Assembly (NCBI RefSeq): GCF_000948985.2 | Contig: NZ_CP059733.1 | Span: 4,526,001-4,590,000 of the forward strand | From: Thalassomonas viridans | Lineage (GTDB): Bacteria > Pseudomonadota > Gammaproteobacteria > Enterobacterales > Alteromonadaceae | DNA: 64,000 nt | Direction: 5' to 3' | Shown here: in pieces, positions 19,853 through 28,531 of the stretch | How positions within the stretch are numbered: the stretch's first letter is position 1 | Layout: each line of letters begins with the position of its first letter | Notes under the pieces: model-generated | Told to the model about the DNA's origin: nothing | Seen by the model: only the letters and a program-made list of their open reading frames with translations | Database searches by the model: none | Program-made: the position numbers and the translations under genes

Positions 19853-20012
19853 GGGCCTGTTTATCTTTGGAGGGGATGAAGATTTTTGAGCGGTTTTTGC
19901 CCCTATCAAGGCTGAAAAATGGACGTGTAGTTACTCTACATGACATTTTTCTAACGCCGATAGGGGTAAAAACAGCCAAAAAGATCATTCTCGGCCAAAG
20001 ATAAACAGGCCC
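19853..20012. mobile_element. 160-bp foldback MITE flanked by TA
   Basis: The ends are perfect inverted repeats: GGGCCTGTTTATCTTTGG at 19853-19870 and its complement at 19995-20012. TA dinucleotides at 19851-19852 and 20013-20014 fit a duplicated TA target, as used by IS630/Tc1-type transposases. The interior is itself a long imperfect palindrome centred near the TAGTTACTCTA segment (about 19930), so the whole element can fold back. There is no coding capacity, so it must have been mobilised in trans. It interrupts the end of the pseudogene at 20015-20283. Confidence 0.8.
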
Positions 20013-20014
20013 TA

Positions 20015-20283
20015 TTAATTCGCTCAAGAATTTGGGCTCGGGCGTCAGAATTTGACATTATCCCCAAAAGTGAAAAAGTTCTGGTACTTGACGGATTTTT
20101 TTCAAGTAAAATTTCTGCTATAGGTGGCGATATAGACTCAATATCCTACAAACTCCTGATATTGTATGAGACTACAGAATTACAGTGCGGGCATGTAAAG
20201 TTATATAACTTATCGTATAAACCAACTTCATCCCCACCATATAATTCTAATTTTTTCACACCTTTTACTTTTTTCAAAATCAT
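20015..20283 (-). pseudogene. remnant of a small CPHC zinc-ribbon-like protein, truncated by the MITE
   Basis: ATG at 20283 opens MILKKVKGVKKLELYGG, and 30 residues in comes the metal-binding-like FTCPHCN. An in-frame TAG stands at 20146-20148. The same frame then continues as plausible protein (DIESISPPIAEILLEKNPSS, later SNSDARAQILERIN) up to the MITE boundary at 20014. So this is one gene with a nonsense mutation and a transposon-truncated end. It lies downstream of the RHS gene among other small remnants, so a former immunity-type gene is possible but unproven. Confidence 0.55.
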
Positions 20284-20439
20284 AGCTCTGTAATCTTTTT
20301 ATTACTTACAACCTCTTCTCAACGCATCTAATATTCACATACTCCCTTCTGTCTCATGATTAATCTGCAACTAAAGCGACAACAATCATGGCACAGAGGA
20401 GAAGCAGATAAATCACATTTCTATAATCCATTATCGGAT

Positions 20440-20705
20440 TTAAGTACGTATTTGGTTTACAGATTCACCTTCAGGTATATTATCTATAACAGCTTCATCG
20501 TGCCCCTTTGGCAGCTTCCCACAAGACAACCATAACGGATTGGCTCCTGCTTCATTTCCTGTAGGTAATCTCTAGTTCAATTCCTGTGAAAATAATGCGT
20601 AGTAGAATAAATATGCTCTCCCGATATCCATTCATTTGAAGCTTCATTAGCTCCATAATCGGCTGGTATACCATATGAAAAGCGACTACCTTTGGGAGCA
20701 ATTCT
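20440..20705 (-). pseudogene. decayed coding fragments downstream of the RHS gene
   Basis: Two open stretches with protein-like composition lie next to each other in different frames on the minus strand. The first reads RIAPKGSRFSYGIPADYGAN and continues to FHRN-stop. The second contains LPTGNEAGANPLWLSCGKLP and ends GESVNQIRT-stop at 20440. They probably belong to one gene broken by a frameshift. In an RHS 3' region such fragments are usually displaced toxin tips or immunity genes (inference). No start codon with a ribosome site was found. Confidence 0.4.
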
Positions 20706-20740
20706 TACATACTTTAACAATATCTTTTAAATCACCTTTA

Positions 20741-21004
20741 TTATCGAGGAACACCTCGATCACTACCCGGTTCTAAAAATAAATCCTGATCCCTAAGCCT
20801 TTGTCTGCATTCTTCGGCAATATCTTTTAAGTTACCTAAATTATCTTTATTAGCTTCGTACAGCTCTGTAGGTATTTTATAATACTCTTCGTAATCAACT
20901 CGCTGATTGCTAACAGAAATTGAGATATAGTAACAGTTACTATCTTCTTCAATACCTACAGTAAAATAATGAATTGAGGAAAAATATATATCTCTAAATT
21001 TCAT
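20741..21004 (-). CDS. small RHS-associated protein (87 aa), probable immunity or accessory protein
   Basis: The 87-residue protein reads MKFRDIYFSSIHYFTVGIEE and ends in LRDQDLFLEPGSDRGVPR. It is soluble, acidic, and has no signal peptide. I recall similar short proteins (HYFTVG near the start, RVDYEEYY, then PGSDRG at the end) beside RHS genes, though I cannot name a family. It is the second gene after the 1503-residue RHS protein on the same strand, 18 bp from the previous one. That is the typical place for a second immunity or orphan immunity gene. Confidence 0.55.
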   Translation of the reverse strand: MKFRDIYFSSIHYFTVGIEEDSNCYYISISVSNQRVDYEEYYKIPTELYEANKDNLGNLKDIAEECRQRLRDQDLFLEPGSDRGVPR

Positions 21005-21022
21005 TAGTACCTTACCATTTCT

Positions 21023-21400
21023 CTAATTGGTTCGATGAAATTTTGAAAAAACTCCTGTATTTAAATTAAAAGTACAAGCTGTATCAAATGGACTATTTTC
21101 ATCCGTTAGCAGCACTACTTTTTGTTCCTCTTTACCGGGAACAAACCAAATAGAATACACGCCTTCAACAGGCAAAGTTAACTTAGGCATTTCTGGATTA
21201 CTTTTTATATTTCCAGCTTCATCATATATAAAAAGATTTCTGTTCCCTACTTCTTTATGGTTTGCTATCACCACCACAAAATTTTTATCCGCAATCAGCT
21301 CAGCTTGAATTCTTTTACGAAACTTTTTTTCTATCTTCTTACCATTAAAATCCCATAAAACTTCACCTAATTCTTCGTTTTTTATAAAATTCTTAATCAT
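21023..21400 (-). CDS. probable immunity protein of the RHS toxin
   Basis: The start is taken at the ATG at 21400 because AGAGG lies just before it and it follows the RHS stop (21408) by only 7 bp; an in-frame ATG at 21427 would overlap the RHS gene. The 125-residue product (MIKNFIKNEELGEVLWDFNG...) is soluble and lacks export or membrane signals. It has a beta-rich pattern (NFVVVIANHKE, NLFIYDEAGN, YSIWFVPGKEEQKVVLL). Its position as the first gene after a C-terminal toxin domain is the main evidence for immunity function; the family is not recognised. Confidence 0.6.
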   Translation of the reverse strand: MIKNFIKNEELGEVLWDFNGKKIEKKFRKRIQAELIADKNFVVVIANHKEVGNRNLFIYDEAGNIKSNPEMPKLTLPVEGVYSIWFVPGKEEQKVVLLTDENSPFDTACTFNLNTGVFSKFHRTN

Positions 21401-21407
21401 TTTGCCT

Positions 21408-24400
21408 CTACTTATCTGGATCATCACCTGGGAAGTACTTCACATTACCAGTTGGTTTTATATAATTCATACGTTCGTCTCTAGGAACTAACATCTCTAT
21501 TTGCTCCCCTGTACCAGGACGAAACTCTCCGTTATCAACTTCTATTTGTGGCCCTACAATCCCACTTTTCACAGGTAAAGGTTCTACAACCTCATATTCT
21601 ACGACTCTTTCTAATTCTTCTTTAAACTCTCTAGTCACACCTAATTCATTACGAACGTAACTTCGATTCGGTATCTTATCAAATGTTCCAAAAGCACCTG
21701 GCGATTCATCACGTTGACCTGGTGCCATTACCATTTTAAATCTCACTTCTGGTTGTAAATAAGTTATATCTACCGGCTCCAAACCAACAGGCCAAGCAGA
21801 TTGGGTGCCTGGCATACCCTCTGGAGCAATAATAACTTCACCGTTAGGCCTAACGTAATATGCAATAAGGTTTTCTTTACAACTCAACCCAAACGGATCC
21901 ACCCAATTCACCGGGTTCGGAGCATACTCATAGGGATTAATACCACCGGCAAGCCCTATCGGATCCTGATGGATAAACCTGCCTTGCTTAGGACAATAAT
22001 AACGAAAACGATTGTAGTGTAGCCCTGACTCCTGATCGTGATATTGCCCCTGAAAACGAATCGGATTTTCAATTTGATTTGAATCTGAGTTACCTGGTTT
22101 ATCCTGCGGCGCACCAAAAGCATCACCATTATCACGCCATACCGCTTTGGCATTTTTATCCGTTAAACATACCGGAGTGCCGAGCTGGTCAAGATGATAA
22201 TAATAAATCTCCCCGTCTTTAATTAACGCAACAGGTAAAAAGGATCCCGGATAATACACGTACCAGGTAAACTTGCCCTGGTAGTGCTCGCCGATTAGCT
22301 GGTGGTTATCCCAGATAAAATCCGTGCGTCCCTGTTCGGTGATTTTCGCGCTGCGCCTGCCTAGGGCATCGTATTCGTAATGGGTTAAGGCGTTGTTGAC
22401 GTTGATCCGGCGCAGCTGGTTCAGGCCATCAAAAAAGCGCTGCTGCTTTTCTCCTGCTGTCAGGCTGGAGATCTGATTGCTGCTGCCGTCGTAACGGTAA
22501 TCTATGCCGTTAAAGCTTAATAACCTGTCTTGATGGAGGTTAACCTGCCTTGAATGGGGCCGAGGTTGTTCTTCATCGGCTGGCTGCTGAACTTGCCTTG
22601 TGTTTTCCTGACCCAAATCACTGGTCTGAGCGTTATCATTAAGGCTTTGGGCTTCTGCCGGATTACCAAAAGCATCCCAGTGATAGTAGCTCTCCTGGTT
22701 ATCCTCCCGGACCATTATCAGCTGGCTAAGGCGGTTATAACGGAAAACTTTTTCATGGGTTTGTACTTTATTACCGGTAATTTGGCTGCCAGCCCGGGTA
22801 TTCTCCGCATAGCCGACTTTAGTGCCCGCCTGGCCGGTTATTGCCGTTCCCGACAGCAACTGCCTACACCCTGTCAGCTGGTGCTGGCTGTCATACCGGT
22901 AATGGCGCTGTTCGTTAAACCCTTCTTCATTTAACGCTGAGGCTTGGCTTTGGTTTTGCCCATCCGGCGTTTTTTCCGAACGCCAGTGCTGCCTGGTTAA
23001 ACGTGAATGCACATCAAAGGTTTGACTGAGTTCCAGGCCGTTACCCAATGTTTGCCGGGTCATAAGTCCGGCTTTGTTATACCGGCATTGAATCAGCGTA
23101 CGAGATTGTGCTTGCACAGGCCCCTGCTCTTTTATCTGTGCTCTGCCCTGCTCTGTATCCGGCTGTTTACCCAGCCCTATACCCGACTTTTTACCTAGCT
23201 CTTTACTCAGATAATCAAGCTGACTTAACTGCCCGTTGTTATCGTACTCATAAAGCAAACAGCTACCGTCCGGCAGTTTCAAACCGGCACGCTGTCCCTT
23301 GCTGTTATAATCATAATCCAGCGACCAGTTGCCCTGTTGCACCTGTTTGACTTGTCCCGTGCCCGGCCCTTTACTTTGATAGCCAAACTGCACCGTGCGC
23401 TGGCAGTTATGGGCACGGATTAACCTGCCTAGCAAATCATATCGGTAAAAGTTACTGCTCTGGCACGCACCGCCGCCATTTCCCTGATGCCCGGCTTTGT
23501 TATTTGCCGCTTTATTGGTAACGGCACTGCTTTGCTCGATTATGCGGCCCATGCTGTCGCGCTTTAAACGAATAAAGCGTTCGCCGCTGTCGCTCACCGA
23601 GATCAGCTTGTCGTTGTCGTCATAACCATAGCCCTGCTCGCGACCGTCAAACCCGGTCAGCTTAACCGGCTGTTCGGTGGGACTGTAATCGATTTGATAA
23701 CGTGCGCCGTCGCTGCGGGTAATGGCGGTAAGGTTGCGTTCATTGTCGTAGCTATATTTCAGATAGCTGCCGTCGGCAAAGGTTTTCCGGCTCGGCTGGG
23801 CCAGTCCCTGATAGTGGTAGCGGGTTTCATTATCCGACGCAGGTGCTGAACCGGTCTCGGTTCCCGCCGCCGCTTCGTCCGCGGGACTTTCGGCCCCGTC
23901 CGGCGCCCGTTCACTGGTCAACCGGCCGGCATCGTCATAACTAAAGGTTTTGCGGATCTTATTATCCGGCTGCGCCTGGTCGTAACTTAACTGCTCGGTT
24001 ACCTGGCCTTTTTCATCACGGACAAACTCAGTGATCAGCCCCTGCGCATCTATGCAGGCGTTTAACCGGCCAAGGCGGTCATAACTGTAGCGGGTAAGGC
24101 TGTCTCCTGCCTGCAGCGCCAGCAGCTCTCCCGAATCGCTCCAGTGATATAAACTCACCACTCCGTCGGCGGCAATTTTCTGTTTTAACTGTCCCTGCGG
24201 TGTGTAGCTGTAACAAATGCTGCGACCATCTGGCCCGGTTTGCGACAATAACCGCCCGGTGCCGTCAAACTTGCGCCGGTACTGCTGCCCCAACGGATCT
24301 AAGGTTAAAATACGTTTGCCCAGGGCATTGTAGAAATAACGGGTTCTGCCGCCGTCGGGCGTGATCACTTCTGCCAGCTGGCCCTGCTCGTTATACCGGT

Positions 24401-25919
24401 ACAGGGTGTGATTGCCGGTGGCATCCGTTTTCCGGATTTTACGGCCCGCGCTGTCGTAATCCGTTGTGCGGGTAATACCCCGGGGATCGGTATGCGCTAT
24501 CAGCAGGCCCCGGCGGTTATGTACAAATTGCTCAACATTGCCCAGGCTGTCGGTGCTGGTGGTTAACTGGCCGTCCGGGTGCTCCTGATAATCAAAGCGG
24601 TAACTATAGGTATCATCATCCCCCCACTGCCTGATACATCTGGCCTTAGTCTCCTGCCCGCCTTCTTGTTGATGTTTTTGCCAGAGAAAATGATGGCTAA
24701 AGCCGGACGCCCGGGTACGGCGCTTTAATAAATAGTCATCAAAATAGGCATAACGCTCCACCCCGCCCCGGCTGTTGGTGGCGGCAATCAGCGCCTGATT
24801 ATCGTCATACTGGTAACTGGCCAGATACCCCGGCAGCAACTGCTGGCGACCTTCCTGATCGCAAACATAGGCGGCAATGCGCAGCAGGTTATTGTCGTGA
24901 TTATATTGCAGCACTATGCCCCGCTTGGCGCTGCAGGCAATACGCACCAGGCGGTAATGCCCGTTTTTCTCTTCATGCTCTTCATAAAACAGGGCATGAT
25001 CCTGGCCCAGGTAATTGCTGATGCTCTCCAGCAACCAAACCTGCGCCTGCCCCTGCCGGCCACCGGCCTTAATAAAGGTCCAGTGGCTGTCGTCTGGTTT
25101 AATCAGCACCTGCTTGCCGTCTTCCTGGTAATACAACGACCAGCCGGAAGCCAGCTGCACACTGGTTTGCCCGCGCCTGACGGCATCAAACACATGCACC
25201 CGCCCTTCTTCATCGGTCAGCTCCAGCCAGTGCTTACCCGGCTTTGCCGGACCGACTTTCGGCGGCGGCCGATATCTCTCCACCAGCTGCAAACTAAAAT
25301 TATGCCGCCAGCCATAACCCAGTCCCAAATTAGTACCGGACTGACCGGAGCGATATAAACGCCGCCAGCTAAGGGGCATTACCCCGCCCAACTCAAAATC
25401 CACCAGTGGCAATATCTCCTCGCCACTGACCATAGACACAGGATCAGAGCGGCACTCCTGCTCGGCTATCGGTACATCAACGGCGGTATTATTAACACTG
25501 GCGCCTTGCTGCCTGCTGTGTTCATCCAGCTTGCCCCGGCTTTGCGGTAAGCTTTTCTCCTGTCTGGCAGCGGCTGCATCTTCATTGGCTTTATCCGAGT
25601 CATTTTCTACCTCACCATAATGCAGCGGCGTTTCCACCTGAGTATAAAGCCGTAACAGCCCCTTATTCAGGCTTTCAGTAAGCTTGGGCGCCACAGTACG
25701 GGCCACGGCAGGCACAGAAATTCCCGCCTGCTGCAACAAACCACAGGCATGGCTCAAGGCATTCACGTTTTGCGCTAAGTGGGGAGATATTTCCCGCACC
25801 AGTTGCCCGGCAGCCCCCTGGGTTTCGCAATTAGCGAGTTTATATCCCGCCGGGGCCGGGGTGCTTTTAGGTAAGATAATGATGTGGCGGTTATTGCCGT
25901 GAAAATGGAATATATTCAC
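21408..25919 (-). CDS. RHS repeat polymorphic toxin (cytoplasmic-type, no signal peptide)
   Basis: This 1503-residue RHS/YD-repeat protein forms a shell around a C-terminal toxin. After a ~170-residue N-terminus comes the DPVSMVSGEEILPLVDFELG entry domain. Dozens of YD repeats (for example RYSYDRLGRLNACIDAQGLI) follow, then the core YYYHLDQLGTPVCLTDKNAK through YDQ-SGLHYNRFRYYCPKQGRF and the self-cleavage-type end NPVNWVDPFGL. The toxin is the last ~158 residues. Its MVMAPGQRDESPGAFGTFD and EVVEPLPVKSGIVGPQ segments recall RHS tips of NADase/ADP-ribosyl type, a weak impression only. There is no PAAR domain or signal peptide, so type VI delivery via an adaptor is plausible. The start codon is GTG (25919). 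Two small genes follow closely. Confidence 0.9.
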   Translation of the reverse strand: MNIFHFHGNNRHIIILPKSTPAPAGYKLANCETQGAAGQLVREISPHLAQNVNALSHACGLLQQAGISVPAVARTVAPKLTESLNKGLLRLYTQVETPLHYGEVENDSDKANEDAAAARQEKSLPQSRGKLDEHSRQQGASVNNTAVDVPIAEQECRSDPVSMVSGEEILPLVDFELGGVMPLSWRRLYRSGQSGTNLGLGYGWRHNFSLQLVERYRPPPKVGPAKPGKHWLELTDEEGRVHVFDAVRRGQTSVQLASGWSLYYQEDGKQVLIKPDDSHWTFIKAGGRQGQAQVWLLESISNYLGQDHALFYEEHEEKNGHYRLVRIACSAKRGIVLQYNHDNNLLRIAAYVCDQEGRQQLLPGYLASYQYDDNQALIAATNSRGGVERYAYFDDYLLKRRTRASGFSHHFLWQKHQQEGGQETKARCIRQWGDDDTYSYRFDYQEHPDGQLTTSTDSLGNVEQFVHNRRGLLIAHTDPRGITRTTDYDSAGRKIRKTDATGNHTLYRYNEQGQLAEVITPDGGRTRYFYNALGKRILTLDPLGQQYRRKFDGTGRLLSQTGPDGRSICYSYTPQGQLKQKIAADGVVSLYHWSDSGELLALQAGDSLTRYSYDRLGRLNACIDAQGLITEFVRDEKGQVTEQLSYDQAQPDNKIRKTFSYDDAGRLTSERAPDGAESPADEAAAGTETGSAPASDNETRYHYQGLAQPSRKTFADGSYLKYSYDNERNLTAITRSDGARYQIDYSPTEQPVKLTGFDGREQGYGYDDNDKLISVSDSGERFIRLKRDSMGRIIEQSSAVTNKAANNKAGHQGNGGGACQSSNFYRYDLLGRLIRAHNCQRTVQFGYQSKGPGTGQVKQVQQGNWSLDYDYNSKGQRAGLKLPDGSCLLYEYDNNGQLSQLDYLSKELGKKSGIGLGKQPDTEQGRAQIKEQGPVQAQSRTLIQCRYNKAGLMTRQTLGNGLELSQTFDVHSRLTRQHWRSEKTPDGQNQSQASALNEEGFNEQRHYRYDSQHQLTGCRQLLSGTAITGQAGTKVGYAENTRAGSQITGNKVQTHEKVFRYNRLSQLIMVREDNQESYYHWDAFGNPAEAQSLNDNAQTSDLGQENTRQVQQPADEEQPRPHSRQVNLHQDRLLSFNGIDYRYDGSSNQISSLTAGEKQQRFFDGLNQLRRINVNNALTHYEYDALGRRSAKITEQGRTDFIWDNHQLIGEHYQGKFTWYVYYPGSFLPVALIKDGEIYYYHLDQLGTPVCLTDKNAKAVWRDNGDAFGAPQDKPGNSDSNQIENPIRFQGQYHDQESGLHYNRFRYYCPKQGRFIHQDPIGLAGGINPYEYAPNPVNWVDPFGLSCKENLIAYYVRPNGEVIIAPEGMPGTQSAWPVGLEPVDITYLQPEVRFKMVMAPGQRDESPGAFGTFDKIPNRSYVRNELGVTREFKEELERVVEYEVVEPLPVKSGIVGPQIEVDNGEFRPGTGEQIEMLVPRDERMNYIKPTGNVKYFPGDDPDK

Positions 25920-26347
25920 ATCCGTGTAAATCCTGTTTATGCCTCAGTCCATGAGTATAAGCCAGCGATCGGGAAAAATATTCCGACCAAGCCATATAGT
26001 ACAAATATCCATCAGGTTTTCAATGGTACTTTATGGGTATGGCCTGGTCAAAAGAGATGTTTTCTATACAGAATCTAAATACGCAACAATCATCATGCAC
26101 ATGAAAATATCAAATTTGCTTTCTCTTTTTACGGATAGAACAATGCAATATTGCTAACGTACTAATTTATTTAGATTTTAATGATGATAACTGTTTAGCT
26201 TTTTCTATAAAGATATCAAGCTCTTTTCGCAACAAAGTTCCATTACTTAGCGATAAATCTGTAACATTATACTCAAGGGTCTTTGCTTTACACTTCCCTG
26301 GGGTCTAATAACCAGGCCAGGACACTAGAAATTTCATATTCTTTGAA

Positions 26348-27366
26348 GGCTATGTTCCTTTAAATTGTAGCTATACTGTATAAGGGCACAGCAAAGAGGG
26401 TTTTACCATGAATCCAGCACAATTTAATCAGCTCATAACCGATACGAAGTATCTGACAGATAAACAGGCCAGATATCTCGAAAAGTTGCTCCAGGGAGAC
26501 GACCCAATCAAGCACATCATTGATGAGCTTGAACAGCGCATGGTTGATAAACCAGAATGCCCTCATTGCCATAGCACCTTAATAAACCGCCATGGCAAGG
26601 TTGATGAAATGCAACGTTATCGTTGTAAAAATTGCACTAAAACCTTTATGGCGACAACAGGTACACCTTTTGCCAGACTACGCCATAAGGAGCTCTGGTT
26701 AGATTATCTACGTTGTATGTTGGCGAGTAAAGTCTTACGCGATAGCGCAGCGGAATGTGGCATTAACTTAAAAACGGCTTTTCGCTGGCGGCACCGATTT
26801 TTAAAGATACCAGCCACATTAAAAGCAAAGAAGTTAGAAGGGATAATTGAAGCCGATGAGACGTTGTTTGCTTACTCGGAAAAAGGAAGCAGACAATTAT
26901 CCCGCAGGCCAAGAAAAAGAGGCATGAAAGCAAGTAAACCCGGGCGCTCAGCACAAGACTGGGTGCCGGTGTTGACGGTAAGAGACCGCGGGCAACACAC
27001 TTTTGAAGTGGTGCTGCCTCACGTGACGATAGAGAGCTTAACGCGGCAGTTAAAGGGTAAAGTGCAAAAAGATAGCGTTTTATGTAGTGACGGTTATAAG
27101 CCTTACATCAAGTTTTGTGTGAAAAATGATTTGATTCACAAGCGCTTAGATGTCTCAGCAGGCATAAGAGTCCTTGATCAAGTTTTCCATATCCAGAATG
27201 TGAATGCTTATCACAGCAGGCTTAAATCTTGGATGGGGCGTTTTCACGGTGTGGCGACCAAATATCTTGAAAATTATCTGGGCTGGTTCAGGTATTTGGA
27301 TGCGGAAGAAAATTTGAATGAAAACAGGCTATTTCGCACTGAACAACACTTAATAGGAACATAGCC
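26348..27366 (+). mobile_element. intact IS1595-family insertion sequence (1019 bp)
   Basis: The ends are inverted repeats: GGCTATGTTCCT at 26348-26359 and AGGAACATAGCC at 27355-27366. They are flanked by an exact 8-bp target duplication TCTTTGAA (26340-26347 and 27367-27374), the size expected for IS1595. The single transposase gene is intact and its stop lies inside the right end. Perfect flanks indicate a recent insertion. Confidence 0.92.
26408..27364 (+). CDS. IS1595-family transposase (ISXO2-like)
   Basis: The 318-residue enzyme has an N-terminal zinc ribbon (CPHCHSTLINRHG ... CKNCTKTF, residues ~55-80) followed by a helix-turn-helix-like region (SAAECGINLKTAFRWRHRFL). Then comes an ISXO2-type DDE domain: IIEADETLF with the first Asp (about 156), VLCSDGYKPY with the second (about 231) and NVNAYHSRLKSWMGRFHGVATKYL near the C-terminus. 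Length is normal and no frame is broken, so the element should be active. Its stop lies within the right terminal repeat. Confidence 0.95.
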   Translation: MNPAQFNQLITDTKYLTDKQARYLEKLLQGDDPIKHIIDELEQRMVDKPECPHCHSTLINRHGKVDEMQRYRCKNCTKTFMATTGTPFARLRHKELWLDYLRCMLASKVLRDSAAECGINLKTAFRWRHRFLKIPATLKAKKLEGIIEADETLFAYSEKGSRQLSRRPRKRGMKASKPGRSAQDWVPVLTVRDRGQHTFEVVLPHVTIESLTRQLKGKVQKDSVLCSDGYKPYIKFCVKNDLIHKRLDVSAGIRVLDQVFHIQNVNAYHSRLKSWMGRFHGVATKYLENYLGWFRYLDAEENLNENRLFRTEQHLIGT

Positions 27367-27575
27367 TCTTTGAAAGGTTTCAGCTCTAACACCGAACTAT
27401 TCACGGTATAACGGTTTAAAGCAATAAAATCGGGATCGAAGACCAGCTTGTTGACGAGTTTTATGAGTTGATCGTAATTTGAAGCAGACATATGAATTCC
27501 GTTTACTGGCTACGAAAAATATGGCGCGCACATTATCCCAGAAAACATAAACACGGTAATTCAACAATGTTTTTC

Positions 27576-27649
27576 AAGGTTAAAAGCGTTTGTTTCACCA
27601 TTCCCGGCGAATTAACCGGCGCCAGCGGCAGTACAAACGCTTTAACCTT
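27576..27649. repeat. long inverted repeat with structured loop
   Basis: AAGGTTAAAAGCGTTTGT (27576-27593) pairs with ACAAACGCTTTAACCTT (27633-27649) around a 39-nt GC-rich loop that contains a second CCGG/CCGG pairing. A T run follows on the plus strand, so it can act as a terminator facing the pseudogene region. Superficially it resembles an integron attC site, but the RYYYAAC/GTTRRRY core does not fit. Confidence 0.6.
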
Positions 27650-27678
27650 TTTATCTTAATTTATGGGGCCAAACGGCC

Positions 27679-27846
27679 CTACATTTCCCATATTTCCGGG
27701 GCATCATCAGACACAGAGTAAAGTTCGATTCTATCTCCATCATTTTTTTGAAGTTGTTCTATTAAATAGTGTACACTTTCGAACGCTTCCTGACGGGTCA
27801 TTACCAGAGTGTGCCGACCTTCGCTTACTTCTATAACTTCAGACAT
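27679..27846 (-). CDS. small acidic hypothetical protein (55 aa)
   Basis: ATG at 27846 has a good ribosome site (AGGAAATAAAA) and opens 55 codons. The product is MSEVIEVSEGRHTLVMTRQE, then a helical EAFESVHYLIEQL and an acidic tail RIELYSVSDDAPEIWEM. Composition and codon pattern look like a real protein. No family is recognised. It lies alone between the IS1595-split pseudogene and the peptide locus, on the opposite strand from the peptides; the inverted repeat at 27576-27649 lies just beyond its stop and could terminate it. Confidence 0.6.
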   Translation of the reverse strand: MSEVIEVSEGRHTLVMTRQEAFESVHYLIEQLQKNDGDRIELYSVSDDAPEIWEM

Positions 27847-28228
27847 TTTTATTTCCTATATCAATTATTTCAGTTTTTCCTGTAAACAGCGCCTGCATCA
27901 TAGCAACAATATTTTCTTTCGAAAACCGATATTCTTTACCCAATAACAACCAAACACAGTTATAACTAAACCGTTTAGCAGCAAACAGCTGCTAAAATGC
28001 CCTCGAAACAAACCTTTAAATAAGCAACAAAAATTCTTCAAATACCTAAAATTTTCACCTATTGAATTTTTATGTCCAATAAACAATACATTAGAAAAAA
28101 AAGGCTTTAATAAAGCAAAAAACTTATGTTAGATTAGCCCCGTAAGCGCTCAACAGAGCATGGAATATCGGCGATTTATCAGCAATTAACCCAACCAAAA
28201 TAATCGCCGGACATTAAAGGATTAAACA

Positions 28229-28388
28229 ATGAAAACACCTCAAAAACATTTCCGGCGGCATTCATAAAACAAACGGCCGTAAACTTTCAGCACAGAATAT
28301 TACGGCCTTAGCTGAGCGTATTATGTTTGCCTCCGAAACAGTAACGACCAAGGCGATGAGCCGGTTCGTTCATAAACAAAAATCTTAA
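28229..28388 (+). pseudogene. frameshifted small peptide gene with double-glycine leader
   Basis: ATG at 28229 has an excellent ribosome site (TAAAGGAT). As written it reads only MKTPQKHFRRHS before a stop. If one A of the AAAA run after the ATG is absent, the frame becomes MKHLKNISGGIHKTNGRKLS and stays open for 52 residues to the TAA at 28386. That version has the double-glycine leader pattern L-x-x-I-x-G-G, like the two intact peptides 800 bp downstream. It is either a one-base frameshift (real or a sequencing error) or a chance frame; the shared leader pattern favours the former. Confidence 0.45.
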
Positions 28389-28531
28389 GCAAACGGGAGC
28401 TTAAGAAAATAACCCCATGTATTAAAAGGGCCAGAGGGAATAAGGCGATAAAAAAGCATGGTAATTAAAACAAAACAGGCAGCTTACTAAATTTAGCTTG
28501 TACTGCCCATAAGTTGTAAAACAAGGAATAA

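Larger units (their letters stand above)
26167..27491 (-). pseudogene. PD-(D/E)XK-nuclease-like gene split by an IS1595 element
   Basis: ATG at 27491 starts MSASNYDQLIKLVNKLVFDP, and the frame reaches ELKPFKE at the right edge of the insertion sequence. Removing the element and one 8-bp target copy, it continues as YEISSVLAWLLDPREV. The LAWLLDP segment is typical of a PD-(D/E)XK nuclease-like family found in defence regions. Right after it the frame ends in TAA; another frame then reads KCKAKTLEYNVTDLSLSNGT to a stop at 26167. So the gene carries the insertion plus an older frameshift or deletion. The coding remnants are 27375-27491 and 26167-26347. Confidence 0.6.

Noticed and set aside
27576-27649. 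Integron attC-like site
   Set aside because: The fold is similar but the required RYYYAAC/GTTRRRY core bases do not match, and there is no integrase or cassette array nearby.
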